The notes: generated by a model from the sequence alone, not told the origin. Counted from the stretch's first letter, positions 35,472-43,902 are shown. The stretch is DNA of 64,000 nt from Saccharothrix ecbatanensis (GCF_014205015.1 NZ_JACHMO010000001.1:5828001-5892000); one strand, 5' to 3'. Numbers and translations are program-made.

Positions 35472-36650
35472 GTGAGTGTGCGCACAGGTGAGTCGGTGTT
35501 CGACTGGATCGACACGCGGGCCGAAGCCCGCGCGAAAGCCGGTCTGGCCCGCCGGGTCCGGCCTCGTCCGGCCGACTCGACCGACCTGGACCTGGCGTCG
35601 AACGACTACCTCGGTCTGGCCCGGGACAAGCGGGTGACCGGGGCCGCCGCCGCGGCCACTTTGCGCTGGGGCGCGGGCTCCACCGGGTCACGGCTGGTCA
35701 CCGGGTCCACCGAGCTGCACACGGAACTGGAGTACGAGCTCGCGAACTTCTGCGGCGCGCAGTCGGCGCTGGTGTTCTCGTCGGGCTACCTGGCGAACCT
35801 GGCGGCGTTGACGGCGCTGTCCGGTCCGGGCACGGCGATCGTGGCGGACCAGCACATCCACGCTTCGCTGATCGACGGGACGAAGCTGTCCAAGGCTGAT
35901 GTGGTCGTCGCCGGGCACTGCGATGTCCCGCAGGTGACGCATGCCCTGGCAACGCGCGGCAAGCGGCGGGCGCTGGTGGTGACCGACTCGGTGTTCTCCG
36001 TGGACGGCGACCTCGCGCCCCTCGCGGAGCTGTCCGCCGTGTGCCGTGAGCACGACGCGGCGTTGATCGTGGACGACGCGCACGGTCTCGGTGTCGTCGG
36101 CGACGGCGGGCGGGGCGCGGTGCACGCGGCGGGTCTGGCGAAGGCGCCGGACGTGGTGACCACGGTGACGCTGTCCAAGTCGCTCGGCGCGCAGGGCGGT
36201 GCGGTGCTCGGGTCGGGCCGGGTGATCCGGCATCTGGTCGACACCGCGCGCACGTTCATCTTCGACACCGGTCTTGCGCCGGCCAGCGTGGCGGCGTCCT
36301 TGGCCGCGTTGAGGATCCTGCGGGAGGAGCCGGAACGTCCGGCGCGGGCGCTGGACGTCGCGCAGGACCTGGCGTTCCGGTTGAAGGAGAAGGGTTTCCT
36401 GGTCAGCACGCCGACCGCGGCCGTCGTGTCGATCCAGGCGCCCTCGCCCGAGGCTGCGTTCGCGTGGGCCGAGGCGTGCCGCACTCAGGGCGTGGTCGTC
36501 GGCTGCTTCCGGCCGCCGTCGGTGCCGGACCGGATCTCCCGCCTGCGGCTCACGGCGCGCGCCGACCTGTCCGACGGTGAGATCGAACGCGCCGTGCGGG
36601 TGATCACGGAGACCGGCGCATCCGCAGGTGCGGTATCCCGTCGTCCATGA
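35472..36650 (+). CDS. 8-amino-7-oxononanoate synthase-like (BioF) PLP enzyme
   Basis: 392 residues of the alpha-oxoamine synthase family: SNDYLGLARD, GAGSTGSRLVTGST (quoted in part), DSVFSVDGDLAPL, VDDAHGLGVVGDGG (PLP Asp), and the Schiff-base Lys in TLSKSLGAQGG. This is the pattern of BioF, joining a pimeloyl thioester and alanine in biotin synthesis; 2-amino-3-ketobutyrate CoA ligase is the main alternative. GTG 35472. No other bio genes adjoin it. Confidence 0.88.
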   Translation: MSVRTGESVFDWIDTRAEARAKAGLARRVRPRPADSTDLDLASNDYLGLARDKRVTGAAAAATLRWGAGSTGSRLVTGSTELHTELEYELANFCGAQSALVFSSGYLANLAALTALSGPGTAIVADQHIHASLIDGTKLSKADVVVAGHCDVPQVTHALATRGKRRALVVTDSVFSVDGDLAPLAELSAVCREHDAALIVDDAHGLGVVGDGGRGAVHAAGLAKAPDVVTTVTLSKSLGAQGGAVLGSGRVIRHLVDTARTFIFDTGLAPASVAASLAALRILREEPERPARALDVAQDLAFRLKEKGFLVSTPTAAVVSIQAPSPEAAFAWAEACRTQGVVVGCFRPPSVPDRISRLRLTARADLSDGEIERAVRVITETGASAGAVSRRP

Positions 36651-37065
36651 ACTCCGCGCCTTGCGGCTCGAAGCCGAACGAGGCGTAGAAGTCGGCCACG
36701 TAGGTCTGGGCGTCCAGCACGCACTCGGCCCGCCCGACCTCGGCGAGTGCCGCTTCCATCAGCCGACGGCTGTAGCCGCGGCCACGGGCGGCGCGGGCCG
36801 TGCAGACCCGGCCGATGCGGTAGCCGCCGTCGGGTTCCTCCAGCAGCCGCAGGTACGCCTCCGGCTGCCCTGATCCTTCGGATTCCAGCCAGAAGTGCCG
36901 GGTGCCGGGCTCCAGGTCACGCCCGTCCAGCTCCGGGTAGACGCAGTTCTGCTCGACCACGAACACCTCGCCGCGCAGCTTGAGCACGGCGTAGAGCTGC
37001 GTGGGCGTCAGGTCGGCCGACCACTGCCGGCGCAGCGTCGCCGGGTACGGGTGTGAGCGCACCAC
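36604..37065 (-). CDS. GNAT acetyltransferase (ElaA type)
   Basis: 153 residues. TPTQLYAVLKLRGEVFVVEQ (quoted in full at 20) and YPELDGRDL are ElaA-like, and the acetyl-CoA loop is IGRVCTARAARGRGYSRRLM (R/QxxGxG/A). C-terminal FYASFGFEPQGAEFMDDGIPH completes the fold. Start GTG 37065 or 37062. The 3' end overlaps bioF by 47 nt. Downstream of the protease gene on the same strand, with a 16-bp palindrome in the 17-nt gap. Confidence 0.9.
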   Translation of the reverse strand: MVRSHPYPATLRRQWSADLTPTQLYAVLKLRGEVFVVEQNCVYPELDGRDLEPGTRHFWLESEGSGQPEAYLRLLEEPDGGYRIGRVCTARAARGRGYSRRLMEAALAEVGRAECVLDAQTYVADFYASFGFEPQGAEFMDDGIPHLRMRRSP

Positions 37066-37081
37066 ACTGTGGTACCACAGT
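37066..37081. promoter_or_regulatory. 16-bp perfect palindrome ACTGTGGTACCACAGT
   Basis: Fills the gap between the protease stop (37083) and the GNAT start (37065), both on the minus strand. It could be an operator for the GNAT gene or a small intergenic hairpin that weakens read-through or stabilises the upstream message. Confidence 0.6.
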
Positions 37082-37082
37082 C

Positions 37083-37805
37083 TCAGATTCGGTCGAGGTA
37101 CCGGCTCAACCGGGTGTAGACGCCGGGTTGGCCCGGCCGGGCGCAGCCGCGACCGTAGGAGACGACGCCGACGAGTTCGCCGCCGACCGTGAGCGGGCCG
37201 CCGGAGTCGCCCGCGCAGGCGTCCTTGCCGCCCTCCGGGTAACCCGCGCAGAGCATCCCGCCGGGCCGGTAGTCGGGGACGTCCGCGGCGCACTCGTCGT
37301 CGGCGCGGATCGGCACCTCGACCTCGTGCAGCCTGCGGCTCGGCGGGGCCAGTTCGCCGGTCCGGCCCCAGCCGTAAACGGTCGCCGGTCCCGGCGCGGC
37401 GTCGGCGATGCGGATCGGCCGGTACGGCAGCGCGTCGGCGAGGGTGAGTGTCGCCACGTCGTGGCCGGCGGACACGTCGGTGAACTCGGGGTGCCGCCAG
37501 ACGGCGGTGACCTTGGCGGTCCGACCGGTGCCGGTGTCGAGATCGGCGCGGCCCGCCACGGCGGTCACCTCGGTCGGGACGCGGTCGCGGAAGCCCAGAG
37601 CGGTCTGCTCCACCACGCAGTGCGCCGCGGTGACGACCTTGTCGGGGCCGATCAGCGCGCCGCCGCAGAAGAAGTTGCCCGCCGCGTCGAACAGGGCCAC
37701 CGCCCACGGTTCGGGCGGCGCCTCGCGTCCGCCCACGATCGCGTCCGCCGGGAGGGCGGACAGGACCAGCACGAGAACGGCGAAGACCGGCGCGCTGATG
37801 CGCAT
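37083..37805 (-). CDS. Secreted trypsin-like serine protease
   Basis: 240 residues. Signal peptide (MRISAPVFAVLVLVLSALPA) directly before IVGGREAPPE, catalytic His VVTAAHC, Asp GHDVATLTL, Ser KDACAGDSGGPL. Asp before CAGDSGG (S1 pocket) predicts trypsin specificity. Unlike the other two, mature IVGG immediately follows the signal, so there is almost no propeptide. AAAGGTG ribosome site before ATG 37805. Confidence 0.94.
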   Translation of the reverse strand: MRISAPVFAVLVLVLSALPADAIVGGREAPPEPWAVALFDAAGNFFCGGALIGPDKVVTAAHCVVEQTALGFRDRVPTEVTAVAGRADLDTGTGRTAKVTAVWRHPEFTDVSAGHDVATLTLADALPYRPIRIADAAPGPATVYGWGRTGELAPPSRRLHEVEVPIRADDECAADVPDYRPGGMLCAGYPEGGKDACAGDSGGPLTVGGELVGVVSYGRGCARPGQPGVYTRLSRYLDRI

Positions 37806-37982
37806 GGAGCACCTTTCTACGGCGAGTGGCTGGACGACGACCGAAGGTAGCGGAGCGGTCCAGCGCGCGGCAGCAGGGTATGGAAACCGGAAAATCTATT
37901 GTTAAGATGCGTTGTCACCGAAGATTTCACTGCATGTGGGCTGGATCACGACGATCTGTCCGGATCACGAGGGAGGTTTCCG

Positions 37983-38588
37983 ATGCACCTGGACTTCACG
38001 CAGCTGCCGGCGTTCCTGATCGCCTGCGCGGTGGTCGTGCTGACGCCGGGCGTGGACGCCTTCCTCCTGCTGCGCACCTCGATGCGCTCGGGCATCCGGT
38101 CCGGCCTGCTGGCGCTGGCCGGCATCCACACCGCGGCCTTCATCCAGGTGGCGCTGGTGATCTCGGGCCTCGGCGTGGTGATCGCCCGCTACCCCGCGGT
38201 GCTGACCGGGCTGCGCTGGATCGGCGCGGCGTACCTGCTCTACCTGGCGGTGTCGATCACGCGAGGGCTGTTGCGGCGCACGGCGGGCGAGACGGTCGCG
38301 GTCACGCCCCGGCCGTTCCAGCAGGGGTTCCTGACCAACATCACCAACCCGAAGATGCTGCTGTTCTCCCTGGCGTTCCTGCCGCAGTTCATCGGCGGCG
38401 GCGACCCGCCGTACCAGCTCGGGATGCTGGCCGCCGTGTTCCTCGGGCTGGCCGCGTTGTGGGAGCTGACGATCGTGGTGGCCGCGGCGCGCGTCGCCGG
38501 ATCGTTGCGCCGGCCCGGTGTGACGACGGCGCTGGACGCGGTGTGCGCGGCGGTGTTCGTGACCATGTCGGTCGGACTGGTGCTGTAA
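37983..38588 (+). CDS. LysE/RhtB-family amino-acid exporter
   Basis: 201 residues, about six transmembrane helices. The LysE signature TPGVDAFLLLRTSMRSGIRSG (partly: TPGVDAFLLLRTSMRSG) and GFLTNITNPKMLLFSLAFLP match the family. Exports amino acids or similar metabolites by proton exchange. GGGAGG ribosome site before ATG 37983. The upstream 150 nt is AT-richer than average with a possible -10 (TTAAGAT near 37911). Confidence 0.92.
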   Translation: MHLDFTQLPAFLIACAVVVLTPGVDAFLLLRTSMRSGIRSGLLALAGIHTAAFIQVALVISGLGVVIARYPAVLTGLRWIGAAYLLYLAVSITRGLLRRTAGETVAVTPRPFQQGFLTNITNPKMLLFSLAFLPQFIGGGDPPYQLGMLAAVFLGLAALWELTIVVAAARVAGSLRRPGVTTALDAVCAAVFVTMSVGLVL

Positions 38589-38648
38589 CCCCGCAGACCC
38601 GAGACCGTCGGCTTCGAAAACCCCTGGCTCCGAGAGCATCCGAGACCG

Positions 38649-38685
38649 GGCGTGCGGGCCCCCGAGGCCCGGGGGTCCGCACGCC
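38649..38685. terminator. Bidirectional terminator between lysE-type gene and protease
   Basis: 15-bp stem GGCGTGCGGGCCCCC / GGGGGTCCGCACGCC with one G-T pair and a 7-nt loop, lying between two convergent stops (38588 and 38697). Confidence 0.8.
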
Positions 38686-38696
38686 TGCCCGGCCTG

Positions 38697-39470
38697 TCAC
38701 GCGACCAGTTGCGCCTCGATCGCGTCCGCGTAGGCGAGCACCCTGGTGTAGATGCCAGGCCTGTTCCTCCGGGCGCAACCTTCACCCCAAGAGGTGATGC
38801 CGATCAGCTTCCCGCCGGCCACGAGCGGGCCGCCCGAGTCGCCCTGGCACGTGTCCACGCCACCCTCCGGGTAGCCCGCGCACGTCATCTCCGCCGGGTC
38901 GTACTGCAAGTACACGTCCGCGCAGTCGGCGTCCGCCATCACCGGCACGGTCGCTCCAAGCAGGTACCGCGACACCGCGCCCTGCTCGCTCGTCCGACCC
39001 CAGCCCAGCACCCGACCGGGCGTGCCCGGCGCGTAGAGCGACTCGTCCTGCGGACCCGCCAGCGGCAGCGGCCGTTCCGCCATCGCGTCGCGCAACGTCA
39101 GCACCGCGACGTCCGCACCCTGGTCCGCCGTCAGGTAGTCCGAGTGCACCCAGATGTCGGTCACCCGGACGACCCGGCCCTGGTCGCTGTTCTTGTCCTC
39201 GCGGCCCACCACGACCCGCGTGTTCCGCGGTGTCCGGCCCGCCGCGCAGTGGGCGGCGGTGACCACCTTGGTCGGCGCGACCAGCGTGCCGCCGCAGAAC
39301 TGGTAGCCACCGGAGTCCGCCAGGTACACCACCCACGGATGCTCCGCGATGGACACCCGTTCACCGCCCACCACACGATCGTCCACCACCCGGCCCACCG
39401 CGGTGTCGTCCGCCGTGGCGGTGCCCGCGAGAGCCATCAACATCGTCATCAACAACGCGGCAAGCCGCAT
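38697..39470 (-). CDS. Secreted trypsin-like serine protease
   Basis: 257 residues. Signal peptide (MRLAALLMTMLMALAGTATA), short propeptide, mature start VVGGERVSI, catalytic VVTAAHC, ADVAVLTL and TCQGDSGGPL. It is clearly the closest relative of the protease at 25687: YLLGATVPV, CAGYPEGGVDTCQGDSGG and LVAGGKLIG are shared almost exactly. Asp in DTCQGDSGG predicts trypsin-like cleavage after Arg/Lys. Confidence 0.95.
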   Translation of the reverse strand: MRLAALLMTMLMALAGTATADDTAVGRVVDDRVVGGERVSIAEHPWVVYLADSGGYQFCGGTLVAPTKVVTAAHCAAGRTPRNTRVVVGREDKNSDQGRVVRVTDIWVHSDYLTADQGADVAVLTLRDAMAERPLPLAGPQDESLYAPGTPGRVLGWGRTSEQGAVSRYLLGATVPVMADADCADVYLQYDPAEMTCAGYPEGGVDTCQGDSGGPLVAGGKLIGITSWGEGCARRNRPGIYTRVLAYADAIEAQLVA

Positions 39471-39541
39471 CGCCCCTCCTCCTGATCTAAGGCGTCAGGA
39501 GGAGGTTAGCCAGAACGGACGATTCCGCTGGGCCAACAGGC

Positions 39542-40564
39542 CTAGTTCGCCCCGGTGAACTTGCTGCGCACCTTGTCCGCCGCGCCCGACAGCACGTCGC
39601 CGAACTCGTTGAACACCTTGATCAGCGGGTCCTCGGACTGGGCCGCCGAGTCCTTGTAGGACCGGGCCGCCGACTTGATGTCCTCGGTGAACGAGCTCGT
39701 CGGCCGGTCGTCCTCGCGCTTCGCGTACTCGCCCGTGAGGATGGCGCGGTAGTCCTCGCCTGCCGCCCACCGCTGCAACTCGGCCGCACGCACGACCGCG
39801 AGCGGGTGGGTCAGCGGCCACGTCCGGATGAGCTTGAGCACGCTGTCCCGCACGTCCTCGACCTGCTCGTACTCCTTGGCCTGCTTCAGGAACTCGGTGG
39901 TGTCGACCTGGCTGAGGTCCATGCCGCCCGCCATGGCCACGTGCACGCGCAGCGCGGCGGCCGGGTCCTGCACGCACAGCAGGCCGGCGCGGTCGCACGT
40001 CAGCTCCGTCTTGCGGTACCACTCGCACAGCGCCGCGATGACCGCGCGGATCGCCCAGTAGCCGACCGGCATCCAGCCCAGGCCGTACTGCAACTGCATG
40101 AGCCGTTGCAGGATCGTCTGGTACAGCGCGTGGCCGGACAGCACGTGGCCCATCTCGTGGCCGATGGCGAACCGCAGGCCGTCCGCGTCCAGCAGTTCGA
40201 TCAGGCCCGTGGTGAGCACGATGAACGGCTTGTCGATGCCCAGCGTCATGGCGTTCGGCACCGGGTCGCGCTTGACGAACAGCTCCGGCACCGGGTCGAC
40301 GTCCAGCGTCGCCGCCGTCTCCAGCCGGAGCCGGTCCAGCTCCGGGTACTGCTTCGGACCCACCCTGACGCTCGACGCCAGGTAACCCAGGCGTTCACCC
40401 CGTTCGGTGAACGCGCCCGCCACCGCCTGCAACACCGGGCCGATGCCCGGCACCGCGCGCAAGACCGCCAACGCCCCCCTGTCGACCGGGTGCTCGTACG
40501 CCCGCGGGCTGATGCCGGGGAAACGAACCCGAGCGGTCGACCGTTCGATCTCCTCGCTGCTCAT
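39542..40564 (-). CDS. M48-family zinc metallopeptidase
   Basis: 340 residues. Zinc motif HEMGHVLSGHAL (HExxH) at about residue 150 and a downstream TELTCDRAGLL (third ligand E in ExxxxD-type helix). N-terminal and C-terminal parts are helical without a clear signal; a hydrophobic stretch (MPVGYWAIRAVIAAL) follows the active site. Resembles the peptidase M48 (HtpX/Ste24-like, YcaL) found near quality-control genes. Start ATG 40564 (MSSEEIERST). Confidence 0.92.
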   Translation of the reverse strand: MSSEEIERSTARVRFPGISPRAYEHPVDRGALAVLRAVPGIGPVLQAVAGAFTERGERLGYLASSVRVGPKQYPELDRLRLETAATLDVDPVPELFVKRDPVPNAMTLGIDKPFIVLTTGLIELLDADGLRFAIGHEMGHVLSGHALYQTILQRLMQLQYGLGWMPVGYWAIRAVIAALCEWYRKTELTCDRAGLLCVQDPAAALRVHVAMAGGMDLSQVDTTEFLKQAKEYEQVEDVRDSVLKLIRTWPLTHPLAVVRAAELQRWAAGEDYRAILTGEYAKREDDRPTSSFTEDIKSAARSYKDSAAQSEDPLIKVFNEFGDVLSGAADKVRSKFTGAN

Positions 40565-40633
40565 CACTCCACAGTGCCACGACCCGCCACCGGCCTCCTC
40601 CCGAACGGGCGAATCGGCGTGCACACTGGCCCG

Positions 40634-41563
40634 GTGAACGCAGACGTGCTCGGCGCCGACTACGAAACCCGCACGCTGCCCCTGGGCGGCGACACGACCG
40701 CCACGCTGGTCCGCCGGTGCGCGCAGCCCGCGGTCCGGGGCGCGGTGCTGTACGTGCACGGTTTCGCGGACTACTTCTTCCAGCGCCACGTGGCCGAGCA
40801 CTTCACCGCGCGCGGTTTCGACTTCTACGCCATCGACCTGCGGGCGTACGGGAGGTCGTTGCGGCCCGGCCAGGTGGCGAACTACGTGACCGACGTGGCC
40901 GAGCACTTCGAGGAGATCGACGCGGCGGTGCGGGTGATCCGCGAGGAGGACGGCCACCGTCACCTCGTGGTGATGGGGCACTCGACCGGCGGGCTGATCA
41001 CGAGCCTGTGGGCGCACGAGCGGCGGTCGGACGACGTGCTGGACGCGTTGGTGCTCAACAGCCCGTGGCTGGACCTGGCCGAGCCTTGGCTGCTGCGGAC
41101 CGTGGGGACGGCGTTGGTCCGCGGTGTCGGCCGGTTCGCGCCGCGGCTCGTGCTGAAGCCGGGGATGGGCCCGGTGTACGGCGAGAGCATCCACCGCGAC
41201 CACCACGGCGAGTGGGACTTCGACACGTCGTGGAAGCCGATCGAGGCGTTCCCCATCCACGCCGGGTGGCTGCGCGCGATCCGCCGCGCGCACGCGCAGG
41301 TCCATCGCGGGTTGGACGTCCGGGTGCCGGTGCTGCTGCTGCGGTCCGAGCGCAGCCTGCTGCACGCGAAGCGGTGGACGCCGGAGACGATGACGGCGGA
41401 CACGGTGCTGGACGTGGAGCACATGGTGCGGTGGGGGCCGGGGATCGGGAACCAGGTGACGATGGTGTCGATCGACGGCGGGATGCACGACCTGTTCCTG
41501 TCCGCGGAACCGGTGCGGCGGCGGGCGTTGGCCGAGGTGGACGAGTTCCTGGACCAGCTCTGA
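40634..41563 (+). CDS. Alpha/beta hydrolase (monoacylglycerol lipase/lysophospholipase-like)
   Basis: 309 residues. VLYVHGFADYFFQ (oxyanion), YAIDLRAYGRS, nucleophile GHSTGG, then late Asp/His in a fold typical of Hydrolase_4: VLLLRSERS and IDGGMHDLFLS (His). Cytoplasmic, no signal. GTG 40634 without a clear ribosome site suggests a leaderless start; divergent from the peptidase gene with 69 nt between. Confidence 0.9.
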   Translation: MNADVLGADYETRTLPLGGDTTATLVRRCAQPAVRGAVLYVHGFADYFFQRHVAEHFTARGFDFYAIDLRAYGRSLRPGQVANYVTDVAEHFEEIDAAVRVIREEDGHRHLVVMGHSTGGLITSLWAHERRSDDVLDALVLNSPWLDLAEPWLLRTVGTALVRGVGRFAPRLVLKPGMGPVYGESIHRDHHGEWDFDTSWKPIEAFPIHAGWLRAIRRAHAQVHRGLDVRVPVLLLRSERSLLHAKRWTPETMTADTVLDVEHMVRWGPGIGNQVTMVSIDGGMHDLFLSAEPVRRRALAEVDEFLDQL

Positions 41564-41610
41564 CCCGCCCGTGACTCGTCGGACGGGACGCTTCGCGGGG
41601 TGGTGCGTCA

Positions 41611-41676
41611 CGCTTCGCAGAGGTCCCCTCCCGAGGGACCCCTGGTTTGATTTTACCGGCAGGGTCCGACAATTCC
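41611..41676 (-). repeat. Dispersed hairpin repeat, copy B (terminator)
   Basis: Inverted relative to copy A at 20335-20402. Read on the minus strand it also begins GGAATTGTCGGACC and contains CAGGGGTCCC followed by an imperfect GGGGACCT arm. It lies between two convergent genes and is a likely terminator. Codon-wise it reads SDPAGKIKPGVP, nearly the same as copy A, with synonymous third-base differences. Confidence 0.8.
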
Positions 41677-41682
41677 GTGTGC

Positions 41683-42543
41683 TCAGCGGAGGTGCTCGAC
41701 CGCCAGCCGCGCCGCCGTCCCGATGACCGCGTCCGCCGCCGGCAGGGTGAACGCGGTGCTCGCGCTGCGGGTGAACACGGCCACCGCGTAACGCCCGCCG
41801 TCCGGGTACTCGACCACGCCGATCTCGTTGCGCACCGTCGGCAGCGTGCCGGTCTTGCCCGCCACCCGCACGTCGTCGAACGGGAAACCGGACGCCAGCC
41901 GGTGCGGCCACACCTGCAACGCCATGATCCGCCGGATCGGCGCGCACTCGTCGTGCAGCCACACGTGCCGCAGCAACGTGGTCAGGTCGCGCGGTGTGCC
42001 GCGGTTCGTCTGGGTCGGGTCCAGGGCGCGAAGTCGTGACAGCACAACGGGATCCGCCAACGCGCGAGGCAACTCGCCGGGTGCGGCGTCCTCGGCCATG
42101 GTGCGGGCGAAGTCCCTGGCCCGGTGCACCACGACGGTCTTGTCCAGGTGCAACTCGCGGAGCGTGCGGTTGACCTCGTCCAGGCCGATCAGGTCGACCA
42201 GGGCGTCCGCGGCGGCGTTGTCGGACACGGTGAGGGCGAGGTAGGCCAGGTCGCGCAACGACATCGTGACCGGGTCGAGCATGCCGCCGACACCGGTCGG
42301 GCCGGTGCTGCGGTCGTGGTCGAGGGTGATCCGGCGGGTCAGGTCGAGGCCGCTGTGGTGCAGGGTGACGACCAGCGGGATCTTGAACACGCTCGCCAGC
42401 ACCACGGGATCGTCCGCGCCGACCGACACCTCGCGTTCGGGGTGGTCGAGGTCGACGGCGTGCAGGCGTCCGGTGACCCCGGCGTCGGCGAACGCGGCGC
42501 GCACCTTGGCGGCGGCCCGTGCGGCGGCTCGTGCGGCGGTCAT
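41683..42543 (-). CDS. Class A beta-lactamase-fold serine hydrolase
   Basis: 286 residues. SxxK motif at S51-K54 (SVFKIP), SDN at 107-109 and KTG at 230-232 define the class A beta-lactamase fold. No signal peptide is visible; the N-terminus is an Ala/Arg helix. The omega-loop counterpart reads DPTQTNRGTPRDL, without the ExxLN glutamate that deacylates penicillins, so true lactamase activity is doubtful. ATG 42543 lies only a few nt from the left end of the TnpB element. Confidence 0.9.
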   Translation of the reverse strand: MTAARAAARAAAKVRAAFADAGVTGRLHAVDLDHPEREVSVGADDPVVLASVFKIPLVVTLHHSGLDLTRRITLDHDRSTGPTGVGGMLDPVTMSLRDLAYLALTVSDNAAADALVDLIGLDEVNRTLRELHLDKTVVVHRARDFARTMAEDAAPGELPRALADPVVLSRLRALDPTQTNRGTPRDLTTLLRHVWLHDECAPIRRIMALQVWPHRLASGFPFDDVRVAGKTGTLPTVRNEIGVVEYPDGGRYAVAVFTRSASTAFTLPAADAVIGTAARLAVEHLR

Positions 42544-42662
42544 CTGGGCTCCTGTCGGTGGATACCCCGGCGTTCACGCCGGGGCTGAAACCGGTGCTTT
42601 CGACCGCATCGGCAAGGTCTATTCGCCGGTGCGTTAATGTCCGAGGGGTGTCGTCGGTGTCG

Positions 42663-43796
42663 ATGGTGAAGCGGGCGTTCCGGTACCGCTTCTTTCCGTC
42701 TGCGGCGCAGGAAGTGGAGTTGTCGCGCACGTTCGGGTGTGTGCGGGTGGTCTACAACCGGGCGTTGGAGACCCGCACTGCGGCGTGGTACGGCGAGCAC
42801 CGTCGGGTGAATTACATGCAGACCTCGGCCCTGCTCACGGAGTGGAAGAAGACCGACGGCCTGGGGTTTCTCAACGAGGTGTCGTCGGTGCCGTTGCAGC
42901 AGTCGCTGCGGCACTTGCAGTCGGCGTTCACCGCGTTCTGGGAGAAACGGTCCCGCTATCCGCGGTTCAAGTCCCGCAAGCGGGGCAGGGCTTCCGCGGA
43001 GTACACCCGGTCGGCGTTCCGTTGGCGTGACGGCCGGTTGACGTTGGCGAAGATGGCCGAGCCGTTGGACGTCGTGTGGTCGAGGCCGCTGCCCGAGGGC
43101 GCCGAGCCGTCCACGGTGACCGTGTCGCGTGACCCGGCCGGCCGGTGGCACGTGTCGATCCTGGTCGAGACCACCGTCGCCCACGCCCCACCCGTCGACC
43201 GCGTGGTGGGCGTCGACGCCGGGATCACCTCCCTGCTCACCCTCTCCACCGGGGAGAAGATCACCAACCCGAGGCACGAACGACGGGACCGGGAACGGCT
43301 GGCCGGCGCCCAGCGGGCGCTGGCCCGCAAGGAGAAGGGCTCCGCGAACCGGGCGAAGGCCCGGCTGCGTGTCGCGCGTGTCCACGCCCGCATCGCCGAC
43401 CGCCGCCGGGACCTGTTGCACAAGCTGACCAGTCGACTCGTCCGGGAGAACCAACTGGTCGTGATCGAGGACCTGGCAGTCCGCAACATGGTCAAGAACC
43501 GGTCGTTGGCCCGCGCGATCTCCGACGCGGGCTGGTCGGATCTGCGGTCGATGCTGGAGTACAAGTGCGACTGGTACGGCCGTGACCTGGTCGTGGTCGA
43601 CCGGTGGCTGCCCTCCAGCAAGACCTGCTCGCACTGCGGGCACCTGCTCGACACGCTGCCGCTGCGGGTGCGCGAGTGGACCTGCCCCGGCTGCGGGGCA
43701 CGGCACGATCGCGACGTGAACGCCGCGCGCAACATCCTGGCCGCCGGGCAGGCGGTCACAGCCTGTGGAGCCGGAGTAAGACCGACCCGACACTAG
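42663..43796 (+). CDS. tnpB: TnpB RNA-guided endonuclease
   Basis: 377 residues. RuvC residues: Asp in VVGVDAGITSL, Glu in LVVIEDLAVRNM and Asp in RHDRDVNAARNI; zinc finger C-S-H-C-G and C-P-G-C-G between them. Length fits compact TnpB. N-terminal RAFRYRFFPSAAQEVELSRT is the OrfB helix-turn-helix part. All catalytic residues look intact. ATG 42663 chosen; GTG 42648 is the alternative. Confidence 0.95.
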   Translation: MVKRAFRYRFFPSAAQEVELSRTFGCVRVVYNRALETRTAAWYGEHRRVNYMQTSALLTEWKKTDGLGFLNEVSSVPLQQSLRHLQSAFTAFWEKRSRYPRFKSRKRGRASAEYTRSAFRWRDGRLTLAKMAEPLDVVWSRPLPEGAEPSTVTVSRDPAGRWHVSILVETTVAHAPPVDRVVGVDAGITSLLTLSTGEKITNPRHERRDRERLAGAQRALARKEKGSANRAKARLRVARVHARIADRRRDLLHKLTSRLVRENQLVVIEDLAVRNMVKNRSLARAISDAGWSDLRSMLEYKCDWYGRDLVVVDRWLPSSKTCSHCGHLLDTLPLRVREWTCPGCGARHDRDVNAARNILAAGQAVTACGAGVRPTRH

Positions 43797-43902
43797 TCGG
43801 CGAGGCATCCGGCGAAACCTCCCTTCCGGGGAAGAAGAAACAGGAACTGCCGGGCGCGAACCCGGCGGGGAATCCCCTCCCTTCAGGGAGGGGAGGTTGT
43901 CA
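43797..43902 (+). ncRNA. Candidate omega/reRNA at the 3' end of tnpB
   Basis: TnpB guide RNAs usually overlap the end of tnpB and the right end of the element. Here 106 nt after the stop carry CCGGG/CCCGGCG segments and the right-end hairpin, then GAGGTTGTCAAG. If so, the guide would be the next ~16-20 nt of host DNA, which is the 3' end of the lysR gene. RNA boundaries are inferred from the family, not seen. Confidence 0.55.

Larger units (their letters stand above)
42556..43902 (+). mobile_element. TnpB-only IS605/IS1341-type insertion element
   Basis: Left-end hairpin CCCCGGCG-TTCA-CGCCGGGG (42565-42584) and right-end hairpin CCCCTCCC-TTCA-GGGAGGGG (43874-43893), each an 8-bp perfect stem with the same TTCA tetraloop, flank a single tnpB gene. 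There is no tnpA, so the element is non-autonomous for transposition. Exact borders are estimated from the hairpins. It fills the gap between the beta-lactamase-fold start and the lysR stop. Confidence 0.88.

Noticed and set aside
39542..42730. Very long minus-strand open frame (over 1000 codons)
   Set aside because: Only the first-listed 340 codons at its 3' end are the M48 peptidase; the rest is antisense to real genes and is open because of high GC.
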